A stretch of 64,000 nt of DNA from Gordius sp. MW1 (GCA_964036665.1 OZ038530.1:11372501-11436500); one strand, 5' to 3'. Numbered from the stretch's first letter, positions 1 to 21,856 are shown. Translations and numbers: made by a program. Notes: generated by a model from the letters alone, not told the origin.

Positions 1-878
1 ATAATAAGTAATTTTTTGAAAAAAAAACTCGCTATATTTCAAATCATAAAGATAGGTCCATAACATATTTTTAGCTTTAAAAGTTGAGTATTACATGTGT
101 TAATGCACTAATATCAATTTATATTTTTTTTTTAAATAATATATCATCTTTGATAAATTTCTAATCTTAAAGGTCAAGGAAGCTAGACTGCTTACTGGTG
201 GAAAATTTCAAAAGAAACTCCACATCAAAGTTTTGAAAATCAATAACCTTATATCCATTTAAATTGGCTCAAATAACGACAATTATATCATACAATATTT
301 TTATTAATAAAATTCACGTTAAATTTCACTTCATTACAATTAAATGGGCAAAATTTTGGTACAAAGTATTGTATAGTGTATATTATATTTATCATTAGTA
401 TCGTGGGTTATATCCAGTCCATAGCAATTTTGGGTTAGAATTGTATCTAAGTTTGAATGTAAATTATCACAGAAATTAGATTGGAACAATAAGGAGCGAG
501 GGGGTATCAAATAGGTGAGCAAAACCTTTGAGTATGTTATATATAAATGTATAATAACTGCGCGCGACAAAGAGTGTTTTCGAATATGCGTATCAAAATT
601 TGTTTTGTATAAAAAGGTTTTAAATTCCCGTTAAAAAACGCTAAAAATTGATTTTTTTATGAAATTTAGGAAGGGGCACAATTGAGATTATTAACAATCA
701 CTACGTTCACGTGAGATCTTAGTGTGTCTGATTACTACTTTCTAATATTATTCGTTATTTTACAAAACTAAATAATATTTGGCAAAAATATATTTTAATC
801 CTTTTTTGCTTCCAATTTTCCACTCCTATCTCGGATTTAAAAAGATGATATTTTTTGTTTAAAATAAAGAAGAAAGCG
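1..878. other. 3' flank of the CDK gene, no gene seen
   Basis: AT-rich sequence with no open frame that resembles a known protein. On the minus strand an ATTAAA polyadenylation-like hexamer lies at 794-799, about 80 nt past the kinase stop codon, so the proximal part is probably its 3' UTR. Confidence 0.5.
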
Positions 879-9122
<8,244 letters not shown>

Positions 9123-9179
9123 TCGGCCAATAAATTGGTCATCTGCGATGGGAAATAACACTCGTTTACTTATAAGTCT

Positions 9180-10875
9180 GAAACATTTATTAGAAATATA
9201 TGTACGGAACGGTGAATGAACTAGACAAGATTAATATATTAAGCCAAAATTAATTTGTCCCTGTTTTCTCTAATATGTTCAAAAATAGTTTTATAGACAA
9301 TTGAAATGCTATTTTTAATTAAATATTTAACCCAAAAGAAAAAAAAATTAACTTTTGATATTTTCACGATTTAATTAAATTACTAACTGCATTTATACAG
9401 GGGATCTTGCAATTTACAAGGCAAGTGTTAGTTTAGTGAAAAAGTATTAAATCCAGAAAACTTAAATAACATTAGAAATACTTTTTAATCAGTTTTAATA
9501 GGATTTACATAATAGAACTTTTTATTCTAGACAAGCGATAACGTATAGAATTATATTTAATATTATCCAAAAAACAAAAGTATAAAATTTAATTTTCCCC
9601 TACATCAAACCCCCAGGACGTCTGAATGTTGATCATACTACAATTAGGGTTTAAAAAAAATATAACGATGTCAAAAAAAAGTGTTTATAAATTATTTTTT
9701 GCGCAATATAAATTTATTTCAAAGTAACTGTGATGTTACATTTTTTAATTTGTATCTCAAATGCATACTAGGTAAGGGAAAAATGTATTTTGGGTGGTGT
9801 AATTCAAATTAAAACTGGAAAGGATTGCCATCTAATAAATATTATATAGTTTGAAAATTGCTACAGTGTAAGATAGATAGTTAACTAAAAATCTACATTG
9901 GGCATTTGCAAAAAGTGACCAATTTAAAAATATTGCAGTAACGGATTTAATTGACTTGTTATATAAAATTCTAAAATTAAAATTATATTAAATGTGTAAG
10001 AGATATAAATATTTTTAAGCATTTTTTAGAGCCATCCCAATAATTTAGAGTCGTGCTGGAAAATCATATGGATATGGGAGTGACTATAAAAATTGATCAA
10101 AAGATCATTTATTAAAAATATAATGAAAACAATCTTACTTTTTAATTAATCCGTGAATCTAATATAAATCCGTGAAAAATAAAACTTTCATATGAATTGC
10201 CGGTGGGCTAGGTTTGTTGTTATCTGTTATTTTATTTATGATGAAACTAAATTGCTCTTCAACCACGCATGGTATGTGGTCATCATACCACATTATACAT
10301 AGATTGTTTACCAGTTTGCTATCAAAATAAGAAGTTTAATGTCCAGCAGTTCTGCGCGACCAGATCAAACAGCGAGTATAATGCATGATTTGTTTATTTT
10401 TAATTTGAATCAGATTATGGTTCAAAAAAATTTTGAATAATTTTCATGCTTTGTAAAAGTCTTTTTATATATATAGATTATTACGCCATTATCACGTTTA
10501 AAAAATATATAGATTTTGTGAAGATGAAAGAAACAAACAAAAAAAGTTAAGAATTATCACTATTTGGAAAACATTTCGATTTCAATATTGCTATTGAATT
10601 ATTATATTTACATATAATTATGCCGATTAAATATAATGAACAAAAAGTAATTGTTAACACCATTGCTAAATCAAACAGCTTCCCGGACTTTATTACCTGT
10701 AGTCTGAGAGGGAAAGAGGATAAGTATTTAAAAACATATTTTGACCGATTCGTGACCACGACCCTCGGTAAACAGGGACCCAAGAGCGAATCTTAAATTA
10801 AAATCCAAGCCCATCATCACCCAAATCTCAAATAATTTTTTTATTTTAGAAAAATACTATGGAAATTGTAAAACT
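9180..10875. other. Intergenic region, nothing recognised
   Basis: AT-rich sequence upstream of the CDK coding start. It presumably includes the promoter and any 5' exon of that gene, but I cannot place them. No repeat with clear ends was found. Confidence 0.4.
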
Positions 10876-10883
10876 CATCTCGA

Positions 10884-11001
10884 CATGGGTGTAGCCAGCA
10901 TTGGGATTAGAGGGGGGGGCAATAATGATTTAGGGAGGGGCAAAATGATCATTTTTGGATTTAGAGGGGGCAGACGCCCCTCCCCCTTGGCTACGCCCTT
11001 C
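10884..11001. mobile_element. hAT-type MITE, CATGGGCGTAGCC family
   Basis: The left end is CATGGGTGTAGCCAG; the right end GGCTACGCCCTTC is mutated. Flanks catctcga (10876-10883) and catctcaa (11002-11009) differ at one base. Confidence 0.7.
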
Positions 11002-11009
11002 CATCTCAA

Positions 11010-11851
11010 TCTATGAATCTAGGCATGTTTTTAAAAATATTTTAGCTTCGTCATAAATTGTATAATGTAAAACTTTTTAATTTATTATCCTCTTAATTTT
11101 GTTCTAATAACAAAGCATCTGGCCTCAAAAAACTGGAACAAATCAAAAATTAAAGGTCCCGATTATTTGTAAATTTTTCCCATCGGTTGACCTTAGGGGA
11201 ACTGTTTTTTATTTCTAATAGCTTTCCTCTAATACAAAAAACTATGATTCAAAGTAAATATTTGATCAGGTTAATGAAAACTTGCCCAGTAAAACAAATG
11301 CCCACCCACACCAAGCCTGCCTGTCCTCAACACTTTCACTTTCTATCATTTAAAACAATCCTTTCATTGCCTTTAAAAAGTTCATTGGCGCAGTCAGGAG
11401 AGAAACTTATTGTTATTATTACAACCATTTAAAAAAATCGTTATCCTAAACTAACCTCAAAAAAATTATTATTGTAACCAATTTTTTGACAATTCAAACT
11501 TTTTATGAGGTTTCAAATCATATTCAACATATTTCAGCCTCAATTTAACCATCGGCCTTGAACTTTAAATATCCATTATTATGCATTTTATGGGCAATTG
11601 ATTTACATATTTGAATTTTATCCCACTATTTTATTAACATTGATACAATTTCTTCCAAAATCTAAAAAACTGGTTTATTGAAAACGTCCTTTTCAAAAAT
11701 ATCAACATCTTGAGCCTTTGAAAATATTAATTCCTATGCAATTCATGGTTAATCTTAATATTTATGTTAACATGATCCCCATCCTCCTAGATCTAAAAAC
11801 TATTTTTTGTTAAGAAAATTAATGGTAACTCAAAAATGCATTCTGTCTTTC
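11010..11851. other. Intergenic, nothing recognised
   Basis: AT-rich with short unremarkable open frames; no protein family or repeat ends are visible. Confidence 0.4.
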
Positions 11852-12013
11852 CATGGGCGCGCCAGGATTGGATTTAGAGGGGGGCAGTAATGACTCAGGG
11901 AGGGACAAATGATGATTTTTTGAATTTTTAGCCAGACTCATGTAAAATTGTAAAGAATTTCTGGATTTAAAGGGGGGCAGCCGCCCCTTTCTACTACACC
12001 CTGGCTATGCCTA
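11852..12013. mobile_element. MITE, CATGGGCGTAGCC family, decayed
   Basis: Left end CATGGGCGCGCCAGG and right end CCTGGCTATGCCTAGG are inverted, with the usual internal GAGGGGGGCAGTAATGA and GGGGGGCAGCCGCCCC blocks. The flanking 8-mers match only about 6 of 8. Confidence 0.6.
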
Positions 12014-12505
12014 GGTGCCCTTCTCAGCATAAAACTTTAAAACTTTTTCCCCGCCTTTAATTTAACTTATATACCCATTATATTATAATAGTCATTATAT
12101 AATTAATATGCTATTGCGGTGATATTTTAATAACAAGATGTGGTAAGATTACATACATATAAATCCTGGAAAAATTTGCGTTTACAAATCAATTACCGTT
12201 ATTTAACGTTATTTTTATAATAAGAAGGGGAGCGCGGTGTTAACATAATTGGAGACGCTGGGACGATTAGTTATGTTGTGTTAGGAAATGATTAAAAGGC
12301 CGGGGGTCGATCGGGCAGTTGTTTGGAGGGTAGAAAAAAGTGGCTTGACTTTTGACGAGACGCAATGGAATTTCGTAATTGCCGTTATTAAATGTCGTCT
12401 ATCCACCCCCCCCCTAAACTTTTATGCTAACAGCAGTTAACCTAAGTCTACACCTTTTTAACAAGCATGCCCCCTTGATCAACACACCATGCATGGGCAA
12501 TAGGG
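12014..12505. other. Intergenic, nothing recognised
   Basis: Sequence between two MITEs with no reading frame or repeat structure that I can name. Confidence 0.35.
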
Positions 12506-12513
12506 GGTGTCTT

Positions 12514-12700
12514 CATGGGCGTAGCCAAGGGGGGGGGGGGCAGGGAGGGGCGGCTGCCCCCCTCTAAATCCAAAAATTTGTTGAAATTTATTAAAATTAT
12601 GGCTAAAATTTCAAAAAATGTTCATTTTGCCCCTCCCTAAGCATCCTTAAATCATTACTGCCCCCCTGCCCCTCTAATTCCAAAGCTGGCTACGTCCATG
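12514..12700. mobile_element. hAT-type MITE with perfect 8-bp target duplication
   Basis: Inverted ends CATGGGCGTAGCCA and TGGCTACGTCCATG, flanked by identical 8-mers ggtgtctt at 12506-12513 and 12701-12708. An 8-bp duplication is the hallmark of the hAT superfamily. Confidence 0.85.
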
Positions 12701-12796
12701 GGTGTCTTAACCTAAGCACTTTTAAAATGCCCAAAAACGACGGATTTTAAGCAATTTTACCGGTAAAATAACCTTTCTCAAATCGATGTTTTATAC

Positions 12797-12833
12797 CGAT
12801 TGGGGTCAGGGTGGACCCCACCTCCCAGCTGTT
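12797..12833. repeat. Short dispersed repeat, copy 1
   Basis: The motif GATTGGGGTCA...GACCCCACCTCCCAGCTGTTA recurs at 16354-16392 with small changes. The GGGGTC/GACCCC halves can pair as a hairpin. Function unknown. Confidence 0.5.
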
Positions 12834-13310
12834 ATAATAATGATAATAATAATAATTTAAGCTTTTAAAAGTCGATTCGAGACGGCTTGTGTGCTATAAT
12901 AACAGGCAGGCAGAGTGAAATGTTTTATGTTAAAATATGCAATCACCTGCGCGCTACTTATACACTAACTCCCCACCCCCTCTTTCTTATGGTTGCTTGT
13001 CCAGCAATTTTATTTTCGGGTTTTTTTACTCTTTGTCAAACCGTGGCTCTCGAATTACTCCGTTGCACGTATGTAATTCACGCAAAAAATATTAATCATT
13101 TTTTGTTCGGGGTTATTTTATTACAAGAATCATAAATAATATAAATAAAATAAAAAAAACATTATTAAGCGACTAAAAATCCCCTCAATTGCAATTTGTA
13201 TTCTAAGATTTCATTTCATATTAAATAAATAATAGCACTGAGTAAAACTAGCACCAAATGAATAAACTCTTATTCTCTAACCCTGAACCAAACTTAAAAG
13301 GTGTTTTAAG

Positions 13311-14456
13311 CAGGGGTTTGAACCCGCCCCAAAAAAAATCGGGTTCGTGTTCGGGTTCGTGTTCGGTTTAAGGAATTGGGTTCGGGTTCGGGTTCGTGTT
13401 CGGTTTAAGGAATTGGGTTCGGGTTCGGGTACAGGTTCGGGTTCAAGAAATTTTATTATACTAATAATACATTTTTACCTTCAAAAAATTATTGAATAGT
13501 TAACTTAATTTTTAAATAGCACCTAATTAAATTCACATGCCAATTATTTCAGTGCATATGTATTTCCAATCTTGTTACAGCATCAATCTTTAGAGAAACA
13601 AGTCTCCCCTTTATTTCATTTTTCATACCTTCCCTGATTTTATAAGCAGTCTCCATAACCTTTTTCCGAATTATATTTGTAATAATGCATATTTCTTTAT
13701 TCATACCCTTGAGAATAGGGTTAAGAATCTTTCTAAACCCACTATCATCTACACAAGTAAATGGTCTCCCATTTAATGTTACCATCTCAATAAGTCCTTC
13801 ATATATTTGTTTCTCTGTAATCTCCACTTTGATTGTCAATTTTTCAAATATATTGTCTAAAGTTGACTCTTGATTGGATTTGAGTTTTTTCGGAGAAGGA
13901 GAAATACAAAGTGCCTTCTTTTCTTCTTTATATTTGTCAAAGAGAGTTGAATGAAATCTTTCTAAATGTTTTTCAAGATTGGTTAAATGTGTCCCTTTCA
14001 TTTTTTTACCACAATCTATGGCAAGGCATTCTGAATAATTTGATAATGGAGATATTTTATAATATTTCTTAATGGGGTTATTTTCCCTCACCATTTTAGA
14101 CTATATACCATAACTAATATATATCAATTATATATATAATACTTACAACTAATTCTTGAGATAATTAGTATTGATTAATGAATGAAAAATGCCGGAAACA
14201 TAAAAATATTGAAATTAAAATCATATGGTTTTCTTCGTTTCGTTACATTGTCATGAAAGAGAAAACTGAGATATTCAATTCACAATGTATTTTTGAATTA
14301 AAAACCCGAACCCGAACCCTTTTTTGTATTTATCGGGTTCGGGTTCGGGTTTTAAGGGTATTTTTAAAAATGGGTTCGGGTTTGGGTTCGGGTTCTGTAA
14401 ATCATCGGGTTTTACCCGGTTCGGGTTCACGGGTTCGGGTTCGGGACAAACCCCTG
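13311..14456 (-). mobile_element. hAT element with TTCGGG subterminal repeats and partial transposase
   Basis: Inverted ends CAGGGGTTTG and CAAACCCCTG are flanked by the identical 8-mer gttttaag at 13303-13310 and 14457-14464, a hAT-type target duplication. Both ends carry many copies of GGGTTC, facing inward in opposite orientation, which probably served as transposase binding sites. The interior holds only the N-terminal part of a transposase, so this is an internally deleted, non-autonomous copy. Confidence 0.88.
13549..14094 (-). pseudogene. hAT transposase, N-terminal fragment (BED zinc finger)
   Basis: An ATG-initiated open frame of 181 residues. Residues about 23-48 form a BED-type zinc finger pattern: C-x4-C ... 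H-x4-H within ECLAIDCGKKMKG and LEKHLERFH. Further on, LNGRPFTCVDDSGFRKILNP and KGRLVSLKIDAVTR match the conserved start of hAT transposases (RPF...V.D.GF and the first catalytic-Asp region). The frame stops before the rest of the RNase H-like domain and the C-terminal dimerisation domain, so it cannot encode an active transposase. It lies inside the element at 13311-14456. Confidence 0.85.
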
Positions 14457-14464
14457 GTTTTAAG

Positions 14465-16140
14465 GAATCGCTACCCGTTCCTTAAATTTTGTTAAAATAG
14501 CTTTAAAAAACACTTAATAAATCAAAGAATTTTAATCATCAAACATCAAGAATTCGCCCCAGAGTCAATAAAACAAAATATTTTGCCTAGATATGGGGTC
14601 ATGGTTGGTTATGTAAGAAAATGTGACATTGAAATCGGACACCATGACTTCCAAGACCTTTTGTGTCTGTTAGGTATATAATGTATTTTTTTTATTGAAA
14701 GGGAGACTTTTTTTATGTCTTTTTAACTTTCACCTAACGATTTACAACGCACGAATATTAAATTACTTAACTTCTTTTATACTCCCTAAAAATCAACGAG
14801 TTTTTTAACACTTTTTTGTTACCTACATCTACATGAAATAAGCATGAAGCTTAGAAAAGTTTAGGTTACTTTCTATATTATTGTCATTTTAAGTTTAATT
14901 TAAATTATGTAATAAATTTAGAATTCGTTTTTGAAATGGCAAAAAAATAGCCGAGGGACGAATTTTTCTTAAATTCCCATTTCAAACACTCTTGGTGGAT
15001 TCAAAGAAACCCCTGAAGGGTGTATCTAGGTGAGAAAGGGGGCACCACCCCCCCCCCCATTAAATTAACATAATTCCTATATAAAAATTATAATTTTGCC
15101 CCCCCCCCCCAATTAATTACCTCATAATTCATTCATTATCTCCATGCAAAAAGTTTAATTTAAAACCCAATAATATATTAAAAATTTATATAAGATTTTA
15201 ATTGCAAAATGACAAATTGTTTGTATACATGGCAAAACCAAAGGCATTAAAATTTTAGTGGCTTTTTTCACGAAATTTTATTACATTTTTCAAAGTTGCC
15301 GCCCGTTTCCGGTAACCACGTTTTTAAGTACATTCCAAGACAAAATTGTACATAAACATTTCAATGGTATCTCGGCAATTTTAATTAGTTTTGAGACTCT
15401 ACATATAAATAGCCCGAGGCCAATTTTATTTTCACAAAATATTTAGTGTATTTATCATAAAAATTGAGGCAAATTTAAATTTACGCAACTATCAGTTCAA
15501 AACTTGTAGGTTTATATTAAATTTTAAAAGATGTTTTAGGCAAAACAATTATAACCTGAAATCCCGAAATTTGATACAATAAAATCACGGATAAGTTTTA
15601 AAAAAATTGTAATCATAATCAAATATTGACAATCATAAACTTACATTATTCGTAGGTTCACCAGTTTTAAATCCAATCCAAAGCCGATCATAAGGAATAA
15701 TTTGCAGAACTAGGAATGTGAAATCCCTTCTTTTTTTACGAATACTTTCGGTTGAATAATGTGGAAATAACACACTTTAAAGATTATCTTAAAAACTTAA
15801 ATTTTGAAAGGTTTTTGCGCCCCTAAGCGACCCTTTTATAAAGGCGAAGGCAAAAAAAGAGCTGACTACCGAACAGTAAGCTTCTCGTTTTGTGCCTCGA
15901 TACGAATGTAAAAAAGGCTCAGGGTCTAGGCTAATACGATACTACAGCATAAATGTAAGGTTGTTTGTTGTAGCAGTGAGTGAAGAAGTGAATAAATGAA
16001 GGGTACCCAAACCAAACGGTAGACCTGGGTATAATAATTTTATTTACTATCGCGTTCGGCGCGCTAGCAAAACAAAATAACGCCCATTTAAATGCCCCCT
16101 CTACCCTCCCTCCTTCCTACTAACCCTACCCCCCCCCCCA
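14465..16140. other. Intergenic; oligo-C rich MITE relic only
   Basis: A degenerate member of the GCGTAG family is suspected at about 15014-15115 (gggtgtatctagg followed by C and G runs). The rest shows no recognisable gene. Confidence 0.4.
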
Positions 16141-16270
16141 AATGGGCGTAGCCAGGAGGTTATTAATACAAAACCCTTTAAAATTAGAAAAATTTAAGTT
16201 TTGCCCCCCCCTAATTGGACTTACGATTTTGCCACCCCCCCACCTAATCCAAAACCTGGCTACGCCAGTG
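16141..16270. mobile_element. MITE, CATGGGCGTAGCC family
   Basis: Ends aatgggcgtagccagg and cctggctacgccagtg are inverted. No convincing target duplication, possibly because of mutation in the flanking oligo-C tract. Confidence 0.55.
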
Positions 16271-16353
16271 AAGCTACTTTTTGCATAAATAAAATTTACC
16301 CGAGCAGTGAAGTTGGACTGGAAGGTGTATTTCGGATTTTAATTAAATGTTTT

Positions 16354-16392
16354 GCCGATTGGGGTCACATAAGACCCCACCCCCCGGCTGTT
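16354..16392. repeat. Short dispersed repeat, copy 2
   Basis: Second copy of the GATTGGGGTCA...GACCCCACC...GCTGTTA motif first seen at 12797-12833. Confidence 0.5.
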
Positions 16393-16936
16393 AAAAATTT
16401 ATAAGTTGAAAGTCTTCTATTTGAAATTCTTGCAAACATCTATTGGGGTAGGGTGGGATTTTTAAAGGGCTTTCACTTCTAAATTTACCTCCTGAGGGTA
16501 AAGGGGTGAATCAGCTGATATGCGTTAGGTAGAGCCTACTTCGTCAAAACAGCTGTTTACCAAAAATCATAATAACCACGCTATCTTTTTGAGGGGTTGG
16601 GGGTCATAAAATAACGACTATGCTTTATCTTTACGGAAGCCCGACTATTTGAAATATATATAAAAAGCTGTTTTACTCTTTTTTCTCCCGAAATGAGCAG
16701 AAGATATATAAAATAAATAGAGACTAGCCAAAGTAGTAAAAACGACAATTATGATTCTTAATTTTATTTTTCAAAAATAACTTGTAATTAGAATTTTAAA
16801 AATTATAGTATAAGGCTTTAGCAAGGAATTGGGGGGGGGGGCAAAAAGTTTGGTGGCAAATTTTAGGTAAATATGTTTATTTGGAATTTCTAAATTTTAG
16901 CTATTTAGGAAGGAGCTGTCCCTATATGCCTCCCCT

Positions 16937-17052
16937 CATGGGCGTAGCCAGGAGGGGCGGGGGGGGCGGCTGCCCCCCTTTAATTTACGGAAAAAAAATT
17001 TATGTTTTGCCCTCCCCCCCCCCTCCTTATCCAAAACCTGGCTACGCCCATG
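16937..17052. mobile_element. MITE, CATGGGCGTAGCC family, oligo-G subtype
   Basis: Well-preserved inverted ends CATGGGCGTAGCCAGG and CCTGGCTACGCCCATG around oligo-G/C tracts. The flanks are C-rich and give no clear duplication. Confidence 0.7.
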
Positions 17053-17122
17053 TTCCCCCTGGTTATCTTCGTTTATAGATTAGTTTGCCAATCTATGTTA
17101 TCGCCCATACAACGTTAAAATC

Positions 17123-17236
17123 AGTGGCGTAGCTAGGGGGGGGGCCAAGGGGCCCGGCCCCCCCCCCCAAGAGCAAAAACCGGGCCCCATGGGCCCCCCC
17201 AAGGGAAAAATCTTGGGCCCCTGGGCCCCGTACGCC
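17123..17236. mobile_element. MITE with CAGTGGCGTAGCTAGG end
   Basis: A related but distinct end, CAGTGGCGTAGCTAGG, with GTACGCCAT at the right; the interior is almost pure GGGCCC-type sequence. No duplication resolved. Confidence 0.55.
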
Positions 17237-17624
17237 ATTTTTTTATTTTATCTTAATTAGGAAAAAATATGAAGATTATAATTATTTGTTTTTGAATATA
17301 ACTTTTAATTATAATATAAAGCCCAAATATTTGTTTAAAAAATGCAATTTAACGGTTTATAGCCTAATATTAACTTTAAATGATACTAGAAATGAGGATC
17401 ACTATCAAATTCTTTATAATAACGAAAGATTTAGCTTCAATTTTTGATTTAGTATCTTCTAAACGTATTAAAAAACCAAAAAATTATGACACTTCACTTT
17501 TCACTCTTTTGAATCTACCAATTCATTAATTGATTTCAAAATTGATTTATATTATCCTATCGTAGCAGAATTAAACATAAGATTTTCGGAAATTAATTGT
17601 AATTTATATATGTCCTTAAGGTTT

Positions 17625-17774
17625 CATGGGCGTAGCCAGCATTTGAATTAGAGAGGGGCAATAATGATTTAAGGAGGAACAAAATGATTTTTTTTCAAAT
17701 TTCAGCCATAATTTTAATAAATTTCATTTAAATTTTGAATTTAGAGGGGGCGGCCCCCCCTGGCTCCGCCCATG
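17625..17774. mobile_element. hAT-type MITE, CATGGGCGTAGCC family
   Basis: Inverted ends CATGGGCGTAGCCAG and CTGGCTCCGCCCATG. Flanks taaggttt (17617-17624) and gaaggttt (17775-17782) match 7 of 8. Confidence 0.75.
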
Positions 17775-17782
17775 GAAGGTTT

Positions 17783-19275
17783 AAACCCTTCATACCCTTT
17801 TTTAAATCTCTTTTATCAGAAGTAATTAACCATTATGAATTAAAACTGCCAGATACCAAAATAATAATGGCAAAATTATATAATATATTATAATTCCTAA
17901 TAAATTGCAATGATATTTTTCACCTATTAAAATTTTGCTCTCAATTGTGTTTCTAATTTTATTATTTTGACTAAAATAATTTTAACTATCCCAATAACTT
18001 CATGTTCATGCGAAGGATCGTTCTCATTGCTAAAATGGATTAAAACTATCTTCGTTCCATAATAAGACAAGATAGGTTATCTTTCTTAGCTTTATTGAGC
18101 TTAGAACATGACTTTATAAATGATTCGTTTGCAACATCGAAAAAAGGCGTAATGAACTACTATTAAAAGATTAATTTTAATATTTAATGAAAAATCACCT
18201 GGGCTTTTAAACTTGTTTTAAATACTTTCGAAATATATTAAAATATTATTAAATTTACGAAAATTCCATCCTGGATTAAATTTAATTGTCCATCTCACAT
18301 GCTTATTGTTTAACATATCTTGCATTTTTTTATGTACCACATGCACATATAAAGCCAATGAATTTCCAAAAAATAGTTTGTGCCCCTTTTTCCCCCTTTA
18401 TTAGTGATATCCCATCAAAAGTTTGATAAATTAATATTAATAACAAATTCATGAGACAATTGTAAACGCATCAAAACTTTCAAGGGATAAAAATCCCAAA
18501 AAAATTCCTTTTGGTGTGCCATGGATTCAACAAAATGTACACTAACGCTAAGTTGTTCTGTGCATCTCACATCTCTAATTTCAGATAAAATTTATTAAGT
18601 AAAATTTTACTCATTTAATTCTGACAGAATATTTTTAAGGTTCATTTAGCCTTTAAATTTATTAGTTCATTTTAAATTTAAGGTCATGTAAGGGGGGGGG
18701 GGTTGTGCAAATATATGTATATTATCATCAGGGGCAATAACTTCTAAATTAAATACTCATTCTCGAACGAATTTTAATTTCATGATAAATTTTTATTTTA
18801 TGTTATAATTACGCTTTTTAAGGATCTAGCCTTAAAAAAAGCTTTTAAATGTTCTCATTGTTTTCCTGATATAAATGCTGCAATATTGCATATTTAAAAT
18901 TAAAATTTGTTATATATATGGCCAAGATTTTTTGGGGTTGTGGCAATAAAATTTATTATAAAAACTTTGTTGTATAGTTTTTTTACTATTTGTATTATTT
19001 TTTAAAATGGCAACAATTTCTTGTCAATATCTCCGTTCCACCTTGTGCCCTTACAAATTTACACAAAAAACTTATTATACCAAGTGAAATTTTCTATATT
19101 GTTTCAACTACATTACCGTTTTATTTATAAATAAATTTTATTTATTTTATGCCCTAGAAACATGCGGTCTAAGACATACCAGTGTGATGTTATTAGAAAA
19201 AATACACAAAGTAGTAGCGGAATTTTAAGTTTGTCCAACGTTTATGAGGGAAAATTTTTTCATTTGCGTTTGACC
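17783..19275. other. Intergenic, nothing recognised
   Basis: AT-rich sequence with isolated oligo-G runs; no gene or bounded repeat seen. Confidence 0.4.
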
Positions 19276-19422
19276 CATGGTCGTATACAGGTTTGGATGA
19301 GGGGGGGGGACATAATTTTTTATATTTTTAAGGGTATTTGTAGTTAAATTATTTTTGTCCCCCCCCCTATGGTTTGACCAGATCAGCCCCCCCAAGGCAA
19401 AAAGGCTAGCTACGCCACTGGT
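19276..19422. mobile_element. Degenerate MITE, GCGTAG family
   Basis: Ends catggtcgtatacagg and gctagctacgccactgg with internal oligo-G/C tracts. A further fragment starts at about 19822 (taggcgtgtagataagg). Confidence 0.45.
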
Positions 19423-21856
19423 TAAAATTAGTAAACAATTTATCCAAATTATCGATACATCGACATTCCTTCAAGTTGGCATAATTTATAAATTAGGCAA
19501 TATATACCTAGTAGATCATAGGCTTTTCAATGACAAAATAAGATTTGCCATTTCAAATTTTAACCAGGAGTAAATATTACCATATTTAGGGTAAGGGGGT
19601 ATAAATATAATAAATATAATAATATTGTAAGAAAGACCATACGGCGGGGAGGAACAGTTGATCTTCCTACCCCCCCCCCCCCCCCATTTGACCCCTCTCC
19701 TAAAAATCGTTACAAAAACTTTTGTATTTAAATTCTGGCTATGCCCGCTAATATAATTATTACAATATTAAATTAGGCAATTATTTTTAAACATTCACTC
19801 ATATTGCCAGACTATGTTATTTAGGCGTGTAGATAAGGGGGGGGGGGGAGAGAGAAAGCCGAAAATCCCCTCCCCTCCTTGGCAAAAATTCGATTTTTTA
19901 AATAGTTTTTAATAGTGAACGTAATTTTTTTATATCGTTTAAATAAAGTTAGCTATTTTTAAAATAAATTAATTAATATAAATTCATAGTTTTTATAGTT
20001 GTGTAATTGACTAAGACACTTATAAATACCTATATCTAATTTTTCATTTTTAGTTAAAATTAGACAAAAAGCATATTAACTATTTATATCCTTTTCCGTT
20101 TTCATTTATTCACTCGCAATGAAAAGAAATATGATTCTTTTCTCCATAAATTATCCGACCCTTTATCACTTAGTAATTAGTTATTTTATTAATTAATTAT
20201 AGTGATTGCAATTTATTTTCATACTAAGAATATTTATTTTTATATTATGCTTCATTTTCCAGTATCTTGAGCAGCGAAAAAGGATTTAGATCTTCAGGAC
20301 GTCATTCATTTAGCCCTAAAACATATTTAATCAGATGAAATTAATTAGAAACAATGTTGACCAGGAGTTTCAACAAATTTTTTAATGGACGAAGTTCTAT
20401 AGCTCAGTTGTACTACTTTGCTCTTAAAAACCCGGATATGCTAAGAAACAAATTTTTTGACGTAATATTCCAACTGAATCCATTGTGGATTACTACAAAA
20501 TTACCTTATATATACCCTAGCTCGATTATCCTTCATTATTCAACTTAATGAACGGTTTCTCGACAAGAAACAAGTTCTTGCGAATTTCCGAATTTTATTT
20601 CCTCAAGGTCTTTTGAGATTATTTCGCCAGAAACACCTAGAAAAATAAACTTTCTATCGGAATATTCTAATTATTCAAATGGGACAATCGTTGATCTAAA
20701 CAGAAGTTAAATTATGGTATATGGCGTTGTCTCATAAGTCAGAAGAATCTCGTCCTAAGAATGGCTGGACACCCTACTAAATTTTAAAATCATATTGAAA
20801 TCTTTACCAAATTGCATAATTCTATTTTAGTTATTAGCTTCTCTCCTCATAACCACATGCACAAATTAGAGAAAATTCTCATCGTTACTAAAAACTTATT
20901 TAAGAAATACTGTAATACTTAGATGGACACTGAATCTAATGACATTTATCACTTCCCGTTGTATTAAATTCATGAAATCTCGGGTTCTTCTGGACCATAT
21001 AGATTTATAAATTAACAATTAAATGTATTATATCAACAAATCGATTAAATGGATTGGCATAACATTTCATCGGGAATTAGCTCCTACTCAAGATGAAATT
21101 CTTGATATATTATCGCTGGGCAAAAGGAAAATTATTGTTATGACTATTAAATATACAGATTTTGTATTTTTGTTATTGAAACAAAAATCTATAATTTTTT
21201 GACCCCCCCCCCCTTCATAAAATCCTGGGCCTGATGTAATTATTAGTCCTGCAAAGTCAGGATTTTGCAACTAAAAACCTCGACCTAACTTAAAGTTAAT
21301 TTCTTTATACTTACCCAGATCCAAATTCTTTTTTTATATTTTAATAAATCAAAGCTTTAATTACACCTGTTATAATTTCTATCAATTACTCTTTGTTAAA
21401 TTTGACAATTAATAGGAGTTGAAAATCTCCGAGTTATATTAAATTTGAAAAAAATTGATAATAGTTGCCTTGCTACTTTAATATTTATTTAATTAATTAT
21501 TAAGTTATTATTTTGCTTTATGAAAACACAATGAAAAATATTATATAAGGCTATGTTTTATTCTCATTTAAATTGACTAGATCAATTGTTGTTCCATAAA
21601 GCTCTTTCAGTGATGACGTAAAATTTTAAAGAAGTTTACTTTTTCTTTCATTTGTTAAAATAATGTTTTAATTCAAGTTCTCTTTTTATTTTATTTTTTA
21701 GTTCAAGACTTTCCTTTCATTTAATTCTCACACATTATCTACAATAATAAACGGTAATTCTTCTTTAGAAAATCACCAATCTCAGTATATTAACTAAACT
21801 ATTTTTGTTGTTGCTGAAAATTAATAAATACGGCTGGCTTTTAACATTTTTACTGG
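19423..21856. other. Intergenic; unidentified short open frame
   Basis: Mostly AT-rich. A 64-residue open frame at 20354-20548 (plus) lacks any motif I recognise and is short enough to be chance. A MITE-like C-run lies near 21202-21212. Confidence 0.35.

Noticed and set aside
13320-14455. Telomere-like (GGGTTC)n runs
   Set aside because: They are inward-facing subterminal repeats of a hAT element with a perfect 8-bp duplication, not a chromosome end or interstitial telomere.
20354-20548. 64-codon open frame on the plus strand
   Set aside because: Short, no motif, no splice context and no neighbouring related frame; compatible with chance.
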